Source: an uncultured Eubacteriales bacterium (lineage in GTDB: Bacteria; Bacillota; Clostridia; Oscillospirales; Oscillospiraceae). Taken from it: a DNA stretch of 64,000 nucleotides. The notes beneath the pieces are model-generated. The model made no database searches. It had not been told where the DNA came from and saw only the letters and a list, made by a program, of their open reading frames with translations. Of the stretch, positions 55,690 to 63,738 are shown piece after piece (the first letter of the stretch is position 1; each line of letters opens with the position of its first letter). The stretch is from NCBI GenBank assembly GCA_900552015.1, contig URXY01000001.1, positions 23,936-87,935 on the forward strand, written 5' to 3'. Position numbers and translations under genes: made by a program.

Positions 55690-56532
55690 ATGAAGGGACG
55701 ATCACTTACGGCGGCGGAGATCGCCGAATTTACGGAACATCTTGTCTTAGAGGAACGGAGTGCCGCAACAGTCGAAAAATATGTTCGGGATGTCCGCGCC
55801 TTTGCGGCATACGCACCGGATGGAGAAATTACAAAGGAAACCGTGATCGCGTACAAAAAGCACCTGCAAGAAATCTACGCCGTGCGGAGCGTAAACTCCA
55901 TGCTGGCCAGCATCAACTGTCTATTCACCTTTCTCAGCTGGCACGACCTGAAGGTAAAAACGCTGAAATTGCAGCAGCAGGTTTACTGCCCCGAAGAAAA
56001 GGAACTGACGAAAGCGGAATACACACGGCTTTGCCGGGCAGCGATGCGAAAGCACAATGAACGGCTCTGTCTGATTTTACAGACCATCTGTGGCACCGGC
56101 ATCCGGGTCAGTGAGCTGCAATTTATCACTATTGAGGCAGCACGGTGCGGCGAGGCGGTGGTAAGCTGTAAAGCAAAGACCCGGACGGTGTTTCTTGTGA
56201 AGGCGCTGAGACAAAAATTGCTCCGCTATGCAGCGGAGCAAGGAATCGAAAGCGGAATGATTTTCGTAACCCGCACGGGAAAGCCCATCAATCGGACAAA
56301 TATCTGGCGGGAGATGAAATCCCTGTGTCAGGAAGCGGGTGTCAACCCGGAGAAGGTATTTCCCCATAACCTGCGCCACCTGTTCGCCAGGGTGTTTTAC
56401 GGCATCGAAAAGGACATTGCCAAGCTGGCCGACATTCTCGGTCACTCAAGCATAGATACGACCCGCATCTATATCATTTCCACCGGCACGGAGCACCGCC
56501 GCCGCATGGAGAATATGCACCTAATTTTATAA
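55690..56532 (+). CDS. Tyrosine recombinase (XerC/D-like), probable invertase
   Basis: The 280-residue enzyme starts MKGRSLTAAEIAEFTEHLVL with CTCGGAGGTAAATCCACA upstream. The core-binding domain (AATVEKYVRDVRAFAAYAPD, VRSVNSMLASINCLFTFLSW) precedes a catalytic domain with Arg in CGTGIRVSELQFITI, HNLRHLFARVFYGIEK (HxxR), and LGHSSIDTTRIYIIS (Tyr nucleophile). It has no arm-binding N-terminus. It ends 3 bases before a 272-bp segment bounded by inverted repeats, the usual place for an invertase acting on its neighbour. Confidence 0.9.
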   Translation: MKGRSLTAAEIAEFTEHLVLEERSAATVEKYVRDVRAFAAYAPDGEITKETVIAYKKHLQEIYAVRSVNSMLASINCLFTFLSWHDLKVKTLKLQQQVYCPEEKELTKAEYTRLCRAAMRKHNERLCLILQTICGTGIRVSELQFITIEAARCGEAVVSCKAKTRTVFLVKALRQKLLRYAAEQGIESGMIFVTRTGKPINRTNIWREMKSLCQEAGVNPEKVFPHNLRHLFARVFYGIEKDIAKLADILGHSSIDTTRIYIISTGTEHRRRMENMHLIL

Positions 56533-56534
56533 GC

Positions 56535-56557
56535 AACAGAATCCCGATTATGTTGTA
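56535..56557. repeat. Left inverted repeat of the putative invertible segment
   Basis: AACAGAATCCCGATTATGTT (plus GTA) matches the reverse complement of 56784-56806 at 22 of 23 positions. It is itself nearly palindromic (ACAGAATC-CC-GATTATGT), as expected of a tyrosine recombinase core site with two arm half-sites around a short spacer. Confidence 0.9.
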
Positions 56558-56593
56558 GTTTCATTTTGATAGAGGCATACCTATACATATTGT

Positions 56594-56622
56594 ATTATAG
56601 CATCAACCTGCGAAAAAGTAAA
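56594..56622 (-). promoter_or_regulatory. Leftward extended -10 promoter inside the invertible segment
   Basis: On the minus strand TTTACT (56617-56622), a 17-base spacer ending in TGC, and a perfect TATAAT (56594-56599) form an extended -10 promoter. It now reads toward the recombinase 3' end. Confidence 0.8.
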
Positions 56623-56681
56623 GAAAGCATCGACGAAAAGCATGAAAACCCTAAAATTGTCTAAAATCGAGCACAACAAGA

Positions 56682-56730
56682 AAGCCTTTCCGGCTCGCTT
56701 TTTGAAGCGATAAGAGAAGGCTTGCTTTTT
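56682..56730 (+). terminator. Rightward terminator 1 inside the invertible segment
   Basis: AAGCCTT (56682-56688) and AAGGCTT (56717-56723) enclose CGCTT-TTTG-AAGCG and are followed by GCTTTTT. Confidence 0.65.
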
Positions 56731-56742
56731 CATACCCTTTTT

Positions 56743-56772
56743 GGCCTGTCCGATCTGTGGCAGGTCTTTTTT
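56743..56772 (+). terminator. Rightward terminator 2 inside the invertible segment
   Basis: GGCCTGTC and GGCAGGTC pair (two wobbles) around an eight-base loop and are followed by six T, just before the right inverted repeat. Confidence 0.75.
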
Positions 56773-56783
56773 GCTGCCCTGTT

Positions 56784-56806
56784 TACAACATAATCGGGAT
56801 TATGTT
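56784..56806. repeat. Right inverted repeat of the putative invertible segment
   Basis: TACAACATAATCGGGATTAT (plus GTT) is the inverted copy of 56535-56557 with one difference. The ribosome site of the first cargo gene (GGGGGGATC) begins just outside it. Confidence 0.9.
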
Positions 56807-56824
56807 TCCGGGGGGATCAAAAGC

Positions 56825-57538
56825 GTGACAAAGCAAGTGAAATCCAAACAGCGGGTGGCGGACCACGGCGAGGTGTTTACCGCCGAGCGGGAGGTAAAGT
56901 CGATGTGCGACCTCGTGAAAACCGAGACAGAGCGCATCGACAGCCGCTTTCTGGAGCCCGCCTGCGGCGATGGGAATTTTCTCGCCGAGATCCTGTCCCG
57001 GAAGTTGGCTGTTGTAAAAAAGAAATACAAGAAGTTCCCGATGGACTACGAAAAATACTCCGTTCTGGCCGTCAGCAGCCTTTACGGTGTGGATATTCTG
57101 CAGGACAACTGCGAGGCCTGCCGGGAGCGGCTTTATCGGATGTGGGACAAGGAGTACAAAGCCGTCTGCAAAAAGGAGGTCAGCGAGGACTGCCGCCGCT
57201 CGGTGCGGTTTATTCTGTCCCGCAACATCGTCTGCGGCAACGCCCTGAGCCTGATGTGCGTGGATGAAAATCAGCAGGATACCGGGGAGCCCATCGTGTT
57301 TTCCGAATGGGCCTTTGTAACCGGCTATCAGCTCCAGCGCAGTGACTACACCTTTGCCAGGCTGATGCAGGGAGATGACGAGGCCCGTGACCTGTTCGGC
57401 AAGAAAAAGCGCAAAAAGCGGGAGGAGCAGATGACCCTGTTCGACGCGGACGAACCCACCGAGAAGCCCAGCGACGAGGGCGAGTTCCTCAAAAAATATG
57501 TGACGCACTACAGGAGGGTATGGGAAAATGAGCAATGA
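56825..57538 (+). CDS. Methylase-like protein, N6-type motif I only
   Basis: The 237-residue protein starts at GTG 56825 (read M-TKQVKSKQRVADHGEVFTA) with CCGGGGGGATCAAAAGC upstream, outside the invertible segment. EVFTAEREVKSMCDLVK and DSRFLEPACGDGNFLAEILS are the N-terminus and AdoMet motif I of N6-adenine methylases. No NPPY motif follows; the protein ends early (VTHYRRVWENEQ) after a Lys-rich stretch. It overlaps the next gene by 11 bases. It may be an accessory or half methylase working with the product of 57528. Confidence 0.8.
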   Translation: MTKQVKSKQRVADHGEVFTAEREVKSMCDLVKTETERIDSRFLEPACGDGNFLAEILSRKLAVVKKKYKKFPMDYEKYSVLAVSSLYGVDILQDNCEACRERLYRMWDKEYKAVCKKEVSEDCRRSVRFILSRNIVCGNALSLMCVDENQQDTGEPIVFSEWAFVTGYQLQRSDYTFARLMQGDDEARDLFGKKKRKKREEQMTLFDADEPTEKPSDEGEFLKKYVTHYRRVWENEQ

Positions 57539-59048
57539 TTTCTACTCCGGCATCTATAATCCGGATGTGTTGTCCTGCCTTGCCAATCTGTCCAACGATG
57601 AGGTGTTCACGCCGCCGGAGGTAGCCAATTCGATGCTGGATATGCTCCCGCAGGAGTTGTTTTCGGACCCCAATACCAAGTTTTTAGACCCGGCCTGTAA
57701 AAGCGGTGTCTTTCTGCGGGAGATCGCCAAGCGGTTGCTGACCGGATTGGAGCCGATCCTTCCCGACCTGCAGCAGCGTATTGACCACATCTTTCATCAC
57801 CAGCTTTACGGTATCGCCATCACCGAGCTGACCAGCCTGCTCTCCCGCCGTGGTGTGTATTGCAGCAAGTACCCCAACAGCGTGTATTCGGTGTCCCGCT
57901 TTGACGATGCGGAGGGCAACATTCGCTACAAGCGGATCCCCCACCGCTGGAAAAACGGAAAATGCGTCTTTTGCGGCGCAGCCCAGAGCCAATACGACCG
58001 GGACGAAATGCTGGAAACCCATGCCTATGAACTGATCCATACCACCAAGCCGGAGGATATTTTTAAGATGAAGTTCGATGTGATCATCAGTAACCCGCCG
58101 TATCAGTTGAGCGACGGGGGAAATGGCGTTAGTGCCTCGCCTATATATCACCTTTTTGTGGAACAGGCTAAAAAGCTGTCACCAAACTATTTGACAATGA
58201 TAATCCCAGCACGATGGTACTCGGGTGGGAAAGGGTTGGAGTCTTTTAGAAATTCGATGCTCAATGACAAGCGCATTTCACACATTATGGACTATACAAA
58301 CTCTGCCGATTGTTTTCCTGGAGTTGATGTTGCCGGAGGCGTTTGCTATTTTCTTTGGGATAAGCATTATACCGGCGCTTGTGCATTTACCAATTATAGC
58401 AACGGAGAATCTCATACGATAGAAAAGGAATTGAATGAGTTTCCGACCCTCATCCGTTACCCTTTAGCTGAATCTATTATTAAAAAAGTTCGAGCGTTTT
58501 GCGAGCCAAACCTTTCAGAATATGTTTCAAGCAGAAAACCCTTTGGTCTCGCAACCAATGTCCGACCTGAAGCCCAAGGCGATTTACTTTTACGGAACAA
58601 AGATGGCATTGGCAAGTTCCCAAGCTCAAAAGTGAGCGCAGGCAATGAGAATATAGACAAATGGAAAGTTATGATTTCAAGGCTGAGCGCAGAACACGCT
58701 GGACAGCCGGATAAAAATGGACAGTTCCGTATTATTTCCACAATGGAGATTCTGCCGCCTAAAACAATCTGCTCAGAAACATATTTAATTGCAGGTTGTT
58801 TTGATACAGAAAATGAAGCCAAAAACTACTATAAATATCTCCAAAGTAAGTTTGCGAGATTCCTCGTTGCCCAAATTGCGATGACGCAGCAAATCACAAA
58901 AACGACATTCAGTTTTGTACCTGCTCAGGATTGGCGTAAGCCTTGGACTGATGCCGAACTTTACGCCAAGTATGGCCTTACCGATGAAGAAGTTGCTTTC
59001 ATCGAATCTATGATAAAGCCCATGGACTTGACCGGAGGTGAGGACTGA
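57528..59048 (+). CDS. Eco57I-like N6-adenine DNA methyltransferase
   Basis: The 506-residue protein has DEVFTPPEVANSMLDMLPQE, AdoMet motif I FLDPACKSGVFLREIAKRL (residues 52-70), and the catalytic motif IV FDVIISNPPYQLSDGGNG at residues 183-200, followed by a target-recognition-like C-terminal region. It reads as the methylase of a type II/IIG-like system without a fused nuclease. From about 58.1 kb on, codon use becomes more AT-rich, suggesting a swapped specificity part. It overlaps the downstream gene by TGATG. Confidence 0.88.
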   Translation: MSNDFYSGIYNPDVLSCLANLSNDEVFTPPEVANSMLDMLPQELFSDPNTKFLDPACKSGVFLREIAKRLLTGLEPILPDLQQRIDHIFHHQLYGIAITELTSLLSRRGVYCSKYPNSVYSVSRFDDAEGNIRYKRIPHRWKNGKCVFCGAAQSQYDRDEMLETHAYELIHTTKPEDIFKMKFDVIISNPPYQLSDGGNGVSASPIYHLFVEQAKKLSPNYLTMIIPARWYSGGKGLESFRNSMLNDKRISHIMDYTNSADCFPGVDVAGGVCYFLWDKHYTGACAFTNYSNGESHTIEKELNEFPTLIRYPLAESIIKKVRAFCEPNLSEYVSSRKPFGLATNVRPEAQGDLLLRNKDGIGKFPSSKVSAGNENIDKWKVMISRLSAEHAGQPDKNGQFRIISTMEILPPKTICSETYLIAGCFDTENEAKNYYKYLQSKFARFLVAQIAMTQQITKTTFSFVPAQDWRKPWTDAELYAKYGLTDEEVAFIESMIKPMDLTGGED

Positions 59049-61927
59049 TGCCGCAAATGGATTTCTTTCCCCAACGCCCAGAAGTCCATCCGATGATCTA
59101 TGCCTACCGGGACTTAAATCCGGATTATGACGGCCTGCTGAAGGTGGGCTACACCGAAAAGGATGTGGACAGGCGTGTGGCGCAGCAGTACCCCACCAAG
59201 CGCCCGGACGGCAAGCTCCCCTATGAGATCCTGTACCGCAGCTCTGCCATGCGGGAGGACGGCTCCTGCTTTACCGACCACGATGTGCATCGTATGCTCC
59301 GCCGCAGGAAAATCACCGGCGTGGGTGGCGAATGGTTCCGCTGCACGGTGGATGAGTTGGAAGCGGCGGTGCTGGCGGTGAAAACCGACACCCTCAACGA
59401 GGAGAACCGCACCCGCACCTTTTCCATGCGCCCGGAGCAGGAGGAGGCCGTCAACAAGACCATCGCCTATTTTCGTTCCGCCAAGCTGGATACGCCGGAC
59501 CGTGCACCGAAATTCCTTTGGAACGCCAAAATGCGCTTCGGCAAAACCTTTGCTGCCTATGAATTGGCCAAACGAATGGGGCTGAAAAAGGTGCTTGTGC
59601 TGACCTTCAAGCCCGCTGTCGAGGCGGCGTGGGAAGAGGATCTCATGACCCACAAGGACTTTGAGGGCTGGCAATTCATCTGCCGGGACGGAATGCGCTA
59701 CGAGGACGCCGACCTGTCCCGCCCCATCGTCTGTTTCGGCTCTTTTCAGGACTATCTCGGCACCAACGAGAGCGGCGGCATCAAGGCAAAGAACGAATGG
59801 GTACATACCACCAACTGGGACATCGTGATCTTTGACGAATACCATTTCGGCGCGTGGCGGGACAATGCCAAAAAGCTCTTTGAAATGGACAACGAGGACG
59901 AGGATTACGACTTCGATATGGAGAAGTACAAGAAGGACGAGGCCGACAACGCCTACAACGAGACCTTCCTGCCCATCACCACATCGTACTATCTGTTCCT
60001 GTCCGGCACGCCGTTCCGCGCCATCAACAGCGGCGAATTTATCGAGGATCAAATCTACAACTGGACCTATTCCGACGAACAGCGGGCCAAAGAAAACTGG
60101 GACGGGGCTGCGGACAACCCCTATGCAGCACTGCCCCGGATGGTGATGATGACCTACCGCATCCCGGACAGCATCCGGCAGATCGCCATGCAGGGGCAGT
60201 TCGACGAATTTGATTTGAATGTATTTTTCTCCGCCAAATACGGCGAGAAGAGTAAGCCGGAGACCGCCCGCTTTGTCTATGAGAACGAGGTGCAGAAGTG
60301 GCTGGACCTGATTCGCGGCTCCTATCTCCCCGCCAGCGTGGACGATATGAAGCTGGGTCAGGACAAGCGCCCGCCTATGCCGTTTTCCGATACCCGGCTG
60401 CTGAATGTGCTGTCCCACACCTTCTGGTTTCTGCCCAATGTGGCGAGCTGCTACGCCATGTACAATCTGCTGCAGCAGAAGCAGAACAGCTTTTACCACG
60501 ATTACCGCATCAATGTCTGCGCCGGGACCAAGGCGGGCATTGGCGTGGATGCGCTGGAGCCGGTGCAGAAATCCATGGGTGATCCGCTGACCACTAAGAC
60601 CATCACGCTTTCCTGCGGCAAGCTGACCACCGGCGTTACGGTCAAGCCGTGGACGGGCATCTTTATGCTGCGGAATCTGAAAAGCCCGGAGACCTATTTC
60701 CAGGCAGCGTTCCGGGTACAGTCTCCGTGGACGGTGCGTACCGGCTCCGGCACCGATCAAATTATGAAATACGAGTGCTATGTCTTTGACTTTGCGCTGG
60801 ACCGTGCCCTCAAGCAAATCTCGGATTATTCCTGTCGCCTGAATGTGAATGAGAGCAACCCGGAAAAGAAGGTGGCGGAATTCATCAACTTCCTACCCGT
60901 ACTGGCCTACGACGGCAGCAGCATGAAGCAGATCGACGCACAGGATATTCTGGATATCGCCATGGCCGGTACCTCGGCCACGCTGCTGGCCAAGCGCTGG
61001 GAATCCGCATTGCTGGTCAATGTGGACAATGATACACTCCGGCGACTGATGGCGAACAAGGAGGCCATGGAGGCCCTGATGAAAATTGAGGGCTTCCGCA
61101 GCCTGAACTCGGATATTGAGACCATCATCAACAAATCGGAGAGCGTGAAAAAGGCCAAGAAGGAAAAGGGCAAGGAGCTCACCAAGGAGGAGAAAAAGGA
61201 AATCTCCGAGGAAGAAAAAGAATACAAATCCATGCGTAAGCAGATTCAGGAGAAGCTCATCAAGTTTGCCACCCGTGTGCCGATCTTTATGTATCTGACG
61301 GATTACCGAGAGCGCTCCTTGAAGGATGTGATCACGCAGCTGGAACCGGGGCTCTTCAAAAAAGTGACCGGTCTGGATGTGAAGGACTTCAATCTGCTGG
61401 TGGAACTGAATGTGTTCAACGCCAGCCTGATGAATGATGCCATCTTCAAATTCAAACGCTATGAGGATTCCAGCCTGTCCTACACCGGCCTTGACAAGCA
61501 CGAAAACGAGGATGTCGGTGGCTGGGATACCGTTGTGAAGCGCAAGGAGTATGAGCTGCTGTTCTATAACCAGCAGTCTACGATGAATGCGCCGGAAATC
61601 GACGAAGCCGATGTCCCGGAAGCGGACGAGGAGCCGGAGCCGCCCAAAGCCCCCGTTCCAACTCGGACACCACCGGCTAAGCCGGATTTTGTCACTGCTG
61701 CCTTCGGCGTGAAATCTCCGATCGTTCCCGCAAAGCCCCAGCAGCCCGAAAAACCGAAGGTCGATGTTTCCGGCGTTGCCGTTGGAAGCACTGTGGCTCA
61801 CGCTAAGTTCGGCATTGGCAAAGTGATCGAGCTGAACAGGGGATATGTGACCGTCCGCTTTGAGCAGGGCGAGAAACGCTTTATTTTCCCCGATGCCTTT
61901 GAATCCGGATTTTTGAAAGCACAATAG
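59048..61927 (+). CDS. GIY-YIG (T5orf172-like) nuclease fused to DExH helicase
   Basis: The 959-residue protein has an N-terminal GIY-YIG/T5orf172-like part, residues 15-100 (MIYAYRDLNPDYDGLLKVGY, EWFRCTVDELEAAV). An SF2 helicase follows: WNAKMRFGKTFAAYE near 158-172, IVIFDEYHFGAW near 259-270, LFLSGTPFRA near 317-326, and QAAFRVQSPW. A Lys/Glu-rich coiled region and Pro-rich linker lead to a C-terminal Tudor-like module (VGSTVAHAKFGIGKVIELNR) as at the ends of UvrD/PcrA. It is the probable restriction component. The start overlaps the methylase stop. Confidence 0.85.
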   Translation: MPQMDFFPQRPEVHPMIYAYRDLNPDYDGLLKVGYTEKDVDRRVAQQYPTKRPDGKLPYEILYRSSAMREDGSCFTDHDVHRMLRRRKITGVGGEWFRCTVDELEAAVLAVKTDTLNEENRTRTFSMRPEQEEAVNKTIAYFRSAKLDTPDRAPKFLWNAKMRFGKTFAAYELAKRMGLKKVLVLTFKPAVEAAWEEDLMTHKDFEGWQFICRDGMRYEDADLSRPIVCFGSFQDYLGTNESGGIKAKNEWVHTTNWDIVIFDEYHFGAWRDNAKKLFEMDNEDEDYDFDMEKYKKDEADNAYNETFLPITTSYYLFLSGTPFRAINSGEFIEDQIYNWTYSDEQRAKENWDGAADNPYAALPRMVMMTYRIPDSIRQIAMQGQFDEFDLNVFFSAKYGEKSKPETARFVYENEVQKWLDLIRGSYLPASVDDMKLGQDKRPPMPFSDTRLLNVLSHTFWFLPNVASCYAMYNLLQQKQNSFYHDYRINVCAGTKAGIGVDALEPVQKSMGDPLTTKTITLSCGKLTTGVTVKPWTGIFMLRNLKSPETYFQAAFRVQSPWTVRTGSGTDQIMKYECYVFDFALDRALKQISDYSCRLNVNESNPEKKVAEFINFLPVLAYDGSSMKQIDAQDILDIAMAGTSATLLAKRWESALLVNVDNDTLRRLMANKEAMEALMKIEGFRSLNSDIETIINKSESVKKAKKEKGKELTKEEKKEISEEEKEYKSMRKQIQEKLIKFATRVPIFMYLTDYRERSLKDVITQLEPGLFKKVTGLDVKDFNLLVELNVFNASLMNDAIFKFKRYEDSSLSYTGLDKHENEDVGGWDTVVKRKEYELLFYNQQSTMNAPEIDEADVPEADEEPEPPKAPVPTRTPPAKPDFVTAAFGVKSPIVPAKPQQPEKPKVDVSGVAVGSTVAHAKFGIGKVIELNRGYVTVRFEQGEKRFIFPDAFESGFLKAQ

Positions 61928-61929
61928 GC

Positions 61930-61972
61930 AAAAAGAGGCCCTTCGTATCATTTTCTCGATACGAAGGGCTTG
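61930..61972. terminator. Bidirectional terminator between cargo operon and tnpV
   Basis: GCCCTTCGTATC (61938-61949) and GATACGAAGGGC (61958-61969) form a perfect 12-bp stem. The T-run is good on the minus strand (CTCTTTTTG) and poor on the plus strand. Confidence 0.8.
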
Positions 61973-61974
61973 CC

Positions 61975-62352
61975 TTATGTATAGATTACTTGATGATAGA
62001 CAGTTTCGGATGCACGGTCTCGGCAGGAATTCATCCGCCCGACCCATTCCATTTGATCGCTGGCTTTCAGCGTTTCCGTAATGCCCTCTGCATCTGCCAT
62101 TTGCTTTACCAGCCGAAGAAAAAGCTCCTCTGCCCGTCGGTCAATGTCCGCAAGATAGGTGTTCAATTCGCCACTTGTCAGCAGCGTGGCATATCGCACA
62201 CGGCGATACTCCCTGAGATAGCGGAGATGCCGCTGCCCCCATACTCCGATTGGCCGATCTTCCTCCGGCTCGTCCTCTCCAGCAATCAGATAATAGTCTC
62301 CAACCAATTCATATTTCAGTCCTGTGCGTCCATCGGTAATGTACTTTTCCAT
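61975..62352 (-). CDS. tnpV: Transposon-encoded protein TnpV
   Basis: The 125-residue protein MEKYITDGRTGLKYELVGDY has YYLIAGEDEPEEDRPIGVWG, QRHLRYLREYRRVRYATLLT and SGELNTYLADIDRRAEELFL, the known TnpV pattern from Tn4451-type mobilizable transposons. Its function is not known. GTGGGGATGGAGGCACTG lies ahead; ATG at 62355 or 62352 may be used. It is the last gene of the element on this side apart from its short upstream partner. Confidence 0.85.
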   Translation of the reverse strand: MEKYITDGRTGLKYELVGDYYLIAGEDEPEEDRPIGVWGQRHLRYLREYRRVRYATLLTSGELNTYLADIDRRAEELFLRLVKQMADAEGITETLKASDQMEWVGRMNSCRDRASETVYHQVIYT

Positions 62353-62354
62353 CA

Positions 62355-62543
62355 TCAGTGCCTCCATCCCCACAACATTGACTTCTGCGGCTTTGCTTTG
62401 GCGACTTTGATTAGTATCTCAATCTCATCTACGGCATCTGTGTACCGCCCCGCCGCAATCAACTCGTTGCGGAACCGGTTCAGCCCCTCAATGATAAGCC
62501 GCCATTCTTGCCGGTTCAGTTCCACATAGTATTTCCGCTTCAT
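62355..62543 (-). CDS. Small mobile-element protein upstream of tnpV
   Basis: The 62-residue product MKRKYYVELNRQEWRLIIEG, then LNRFRNELIAAGRYTDAVDE, is a short protein of a type repeatedly found with tnpV on Clostridial elements. GAAGGAGGAGCGGCGT precedes the ATG. It ends 2 bases before the tnpV start region, so the pair is one unit. The function is unknown. Confidence 0.7.
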   Translation of the reverse strand: MKRKYYVELNRQEWRLIIEGLNRFRNELIAAGRYTDAVDEIEILIKVAKAKPQKSMLWGWRH

Positions 62544-62615
62544 ACGCCGCTCCTCCTTCGATTACTGCAACCACTGTAGCAGGAGAATTAGCGGAAATCG
62601 AATGTGCGAATAGCA

Positions 62616-62656
62616 AAAAGCGCCGCCTCGGGATCACTCCCAAGACGGCGCTTTTC
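62616..62656. terminator. Terminator between the mobile element and ssrA
   Basis: AAAAGCGCCG and CGGCGCTTTT pair around a loop containing CTCGGGATCACTCCCAAGA. It can end ssrA transcription on the minus strand (T-run present) and isolate the element. Confidence 0.8.
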
Positions 62657-62729
62657 TGTTGTGGATCAGAGCGAACACTTCACGGCGAAACCGCCACTGA
62701 AAAAGTAGGTGTTCGTCCGAACCTTGTTT

Positions 62730-63076
62730 GGTGGAGCTGAGGGGAGTCGAACCCCTGTCCGAAAGCGCTTTAACAAGACCTTCTCCGGGCGCAGGACAGA
62801 TTCAGGATTCCCGCCCCGTGCAGGCACTGCCCAGACTGCACGGCTTGGTAGAGTCATGATGCATGGGCGGGGCAACTCTTACCCGCCGCACGTCCGCCAC
62901 ATCAACGACGCCTTCCCCGGCCTGTGGCCTCTCCGGTTCAGACGGCTGCCTTTAGTTAGGCAGCGACAGCAATACGATTGTTGTCAGTTAATTTTTAAGT
63001 TGCCCGTTTTATGGCGGTCAGGCGCCGCCGCCCGCTTATCCAGCCTCCACACCCCCGTCGAAACCGGTGCAGCCCC
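62730..63076 (-). ncRNA. ssrA: Transfer-messenger RNA
   Basis: The minus strand begins GGGGCTGCACCGGTTTCGAC at 63076 and ends GGGTTCGACTCCCCTCAG then CTCCACCA at 62730. The 5' GGGGCTG pairs with the 3' CAGCTCC, and CCA is encoded. The tag frame near 62956-62988 ends AAC AAT CGT ATT GCT GTC GCT GCC TAA, giving NNRIAVAA. The upstream codons are ACT GAC, so the resume codon is not an Ala GCN. tmRNA rescues stalled ribosomes together with SmpB, encoded about 0.7 kb upstream. Confidence 0.95.
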
Positions 63077-63152
63077 GTATCGAAGTATGGGAAAAGACTG
63101 TATATTTCTACCGTTCCGGGTGAGGTCGCCCCCCACCCGGACGGTTATTTCC

Positions 63153-63692
63153 TTAGCTGTGGAAGGGGTCCGGCAGCTTCTCCGGCTCCGGGTACTCCAC
63201 ACCTTGGGTATCCACGGTGACGGACTTCATCACCTGCGGCTTCTTGGGCTTGTTGGTCATCATGTTGCGCGGCTGCACGGCAATCTCGTCGACGACGTCC
63301 ATGCCCTCGATGACCATACCAAAGGCGGCATACTGCCCGTCGAGGTGCGGCGCGTCCGCGTGCATCAGGAAGAACTGGCTGCCGGCGCTGTCGGGTGCCT
63401 GCGCGCGGGCCATGCTCAGCACGCCGCGCGTGTGGCGCAGGTCGTTCGTCACGCCGTTAGCGGAGAACTCGCCCTTAATGCAGTAGCCGGGGCCGCCCAT
63501 GCCCGTCCCCTCCGGGCAGCCGCCCTGGATCATGAAGCCGGGGATCACGCGGTGGAAGATCAGGCCGTTATAAAAACCGGCATTTGCGAGACTGATGAAG
63601 TTGCGCACGCTCTGCGGCGCGATGTCGGGATAGAGTTCGGCAACGATCTTCTTGCCGTTCTCCATTTCAATCGTAACAATCGGATTGTTCAT
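63153..63692 (-). CDS. ppiB: Peptidyl-prolyl cis-trans isomerase, cyclophilin type
   Basis: The 179-residue cyclophilin starts MNNPIVTIEMENGKKIVAEL with GAAAAGGAGAAAATACC upstream. It contains the active-site stretches LIFHRVIPGFMIQGGCPEGT, LSMARAQAPDSAGSQFFLMH and LDGQYAAFGMVIEGMDVVDE. It has no signal peptide, so it is cytoplasmic. It lies between smpB and ssrA on the same strand, with gaps of 46 and 76 bases. Confidence 0.96.
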   Translation of the reverse strand: MNNPIVTIEMENGKKIVAELYPDIAPQSVRNFISLANAGFYNGLIFHRVIPGFMIQGGCPEGTGMGGPGYCIKGEFSANGVTNDLRHTRGVLSMARAQAPDSAGSQFFLMHADAPHLDGQYAAFGMVIEGMDVVDEIAVQPRNMMTNKPKKPQVMKSVTVDTQGVEYPEPEKLPDPFHS

Positions 63693-63738
63693 GGTATTTT
63701 CTCCTTTTCGGATGGTACTTCGGCGGGAAACCGGGGCG

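Larger units (their letters stand above)
56535..56806. other. Putative invertible promoter segment (inverton), 272 bp
   Basis: The segment lies between the tyrosine recombinase and the restriction-modification genes and contains no gene. In the present orientation it holds a leftward extended -10 promoter (56594-56622) and two rightward terminators (56682-56730 and 56743-56772). Inversion would place the -10 at about 56742-56747 pointing right, about 75 bases before the GTG of the first cargo gene, and move the terminators behind it. The visible state should therefore be OFF. Confidence 0.8.

Noticed and set aside
56741..56824. Upstream extension of the first cargo gene into the invertible segment
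   Set aside because: The extension begins at a TTG inside a terminator hairpin, lacks a ribosome site and crosses the recombination site.
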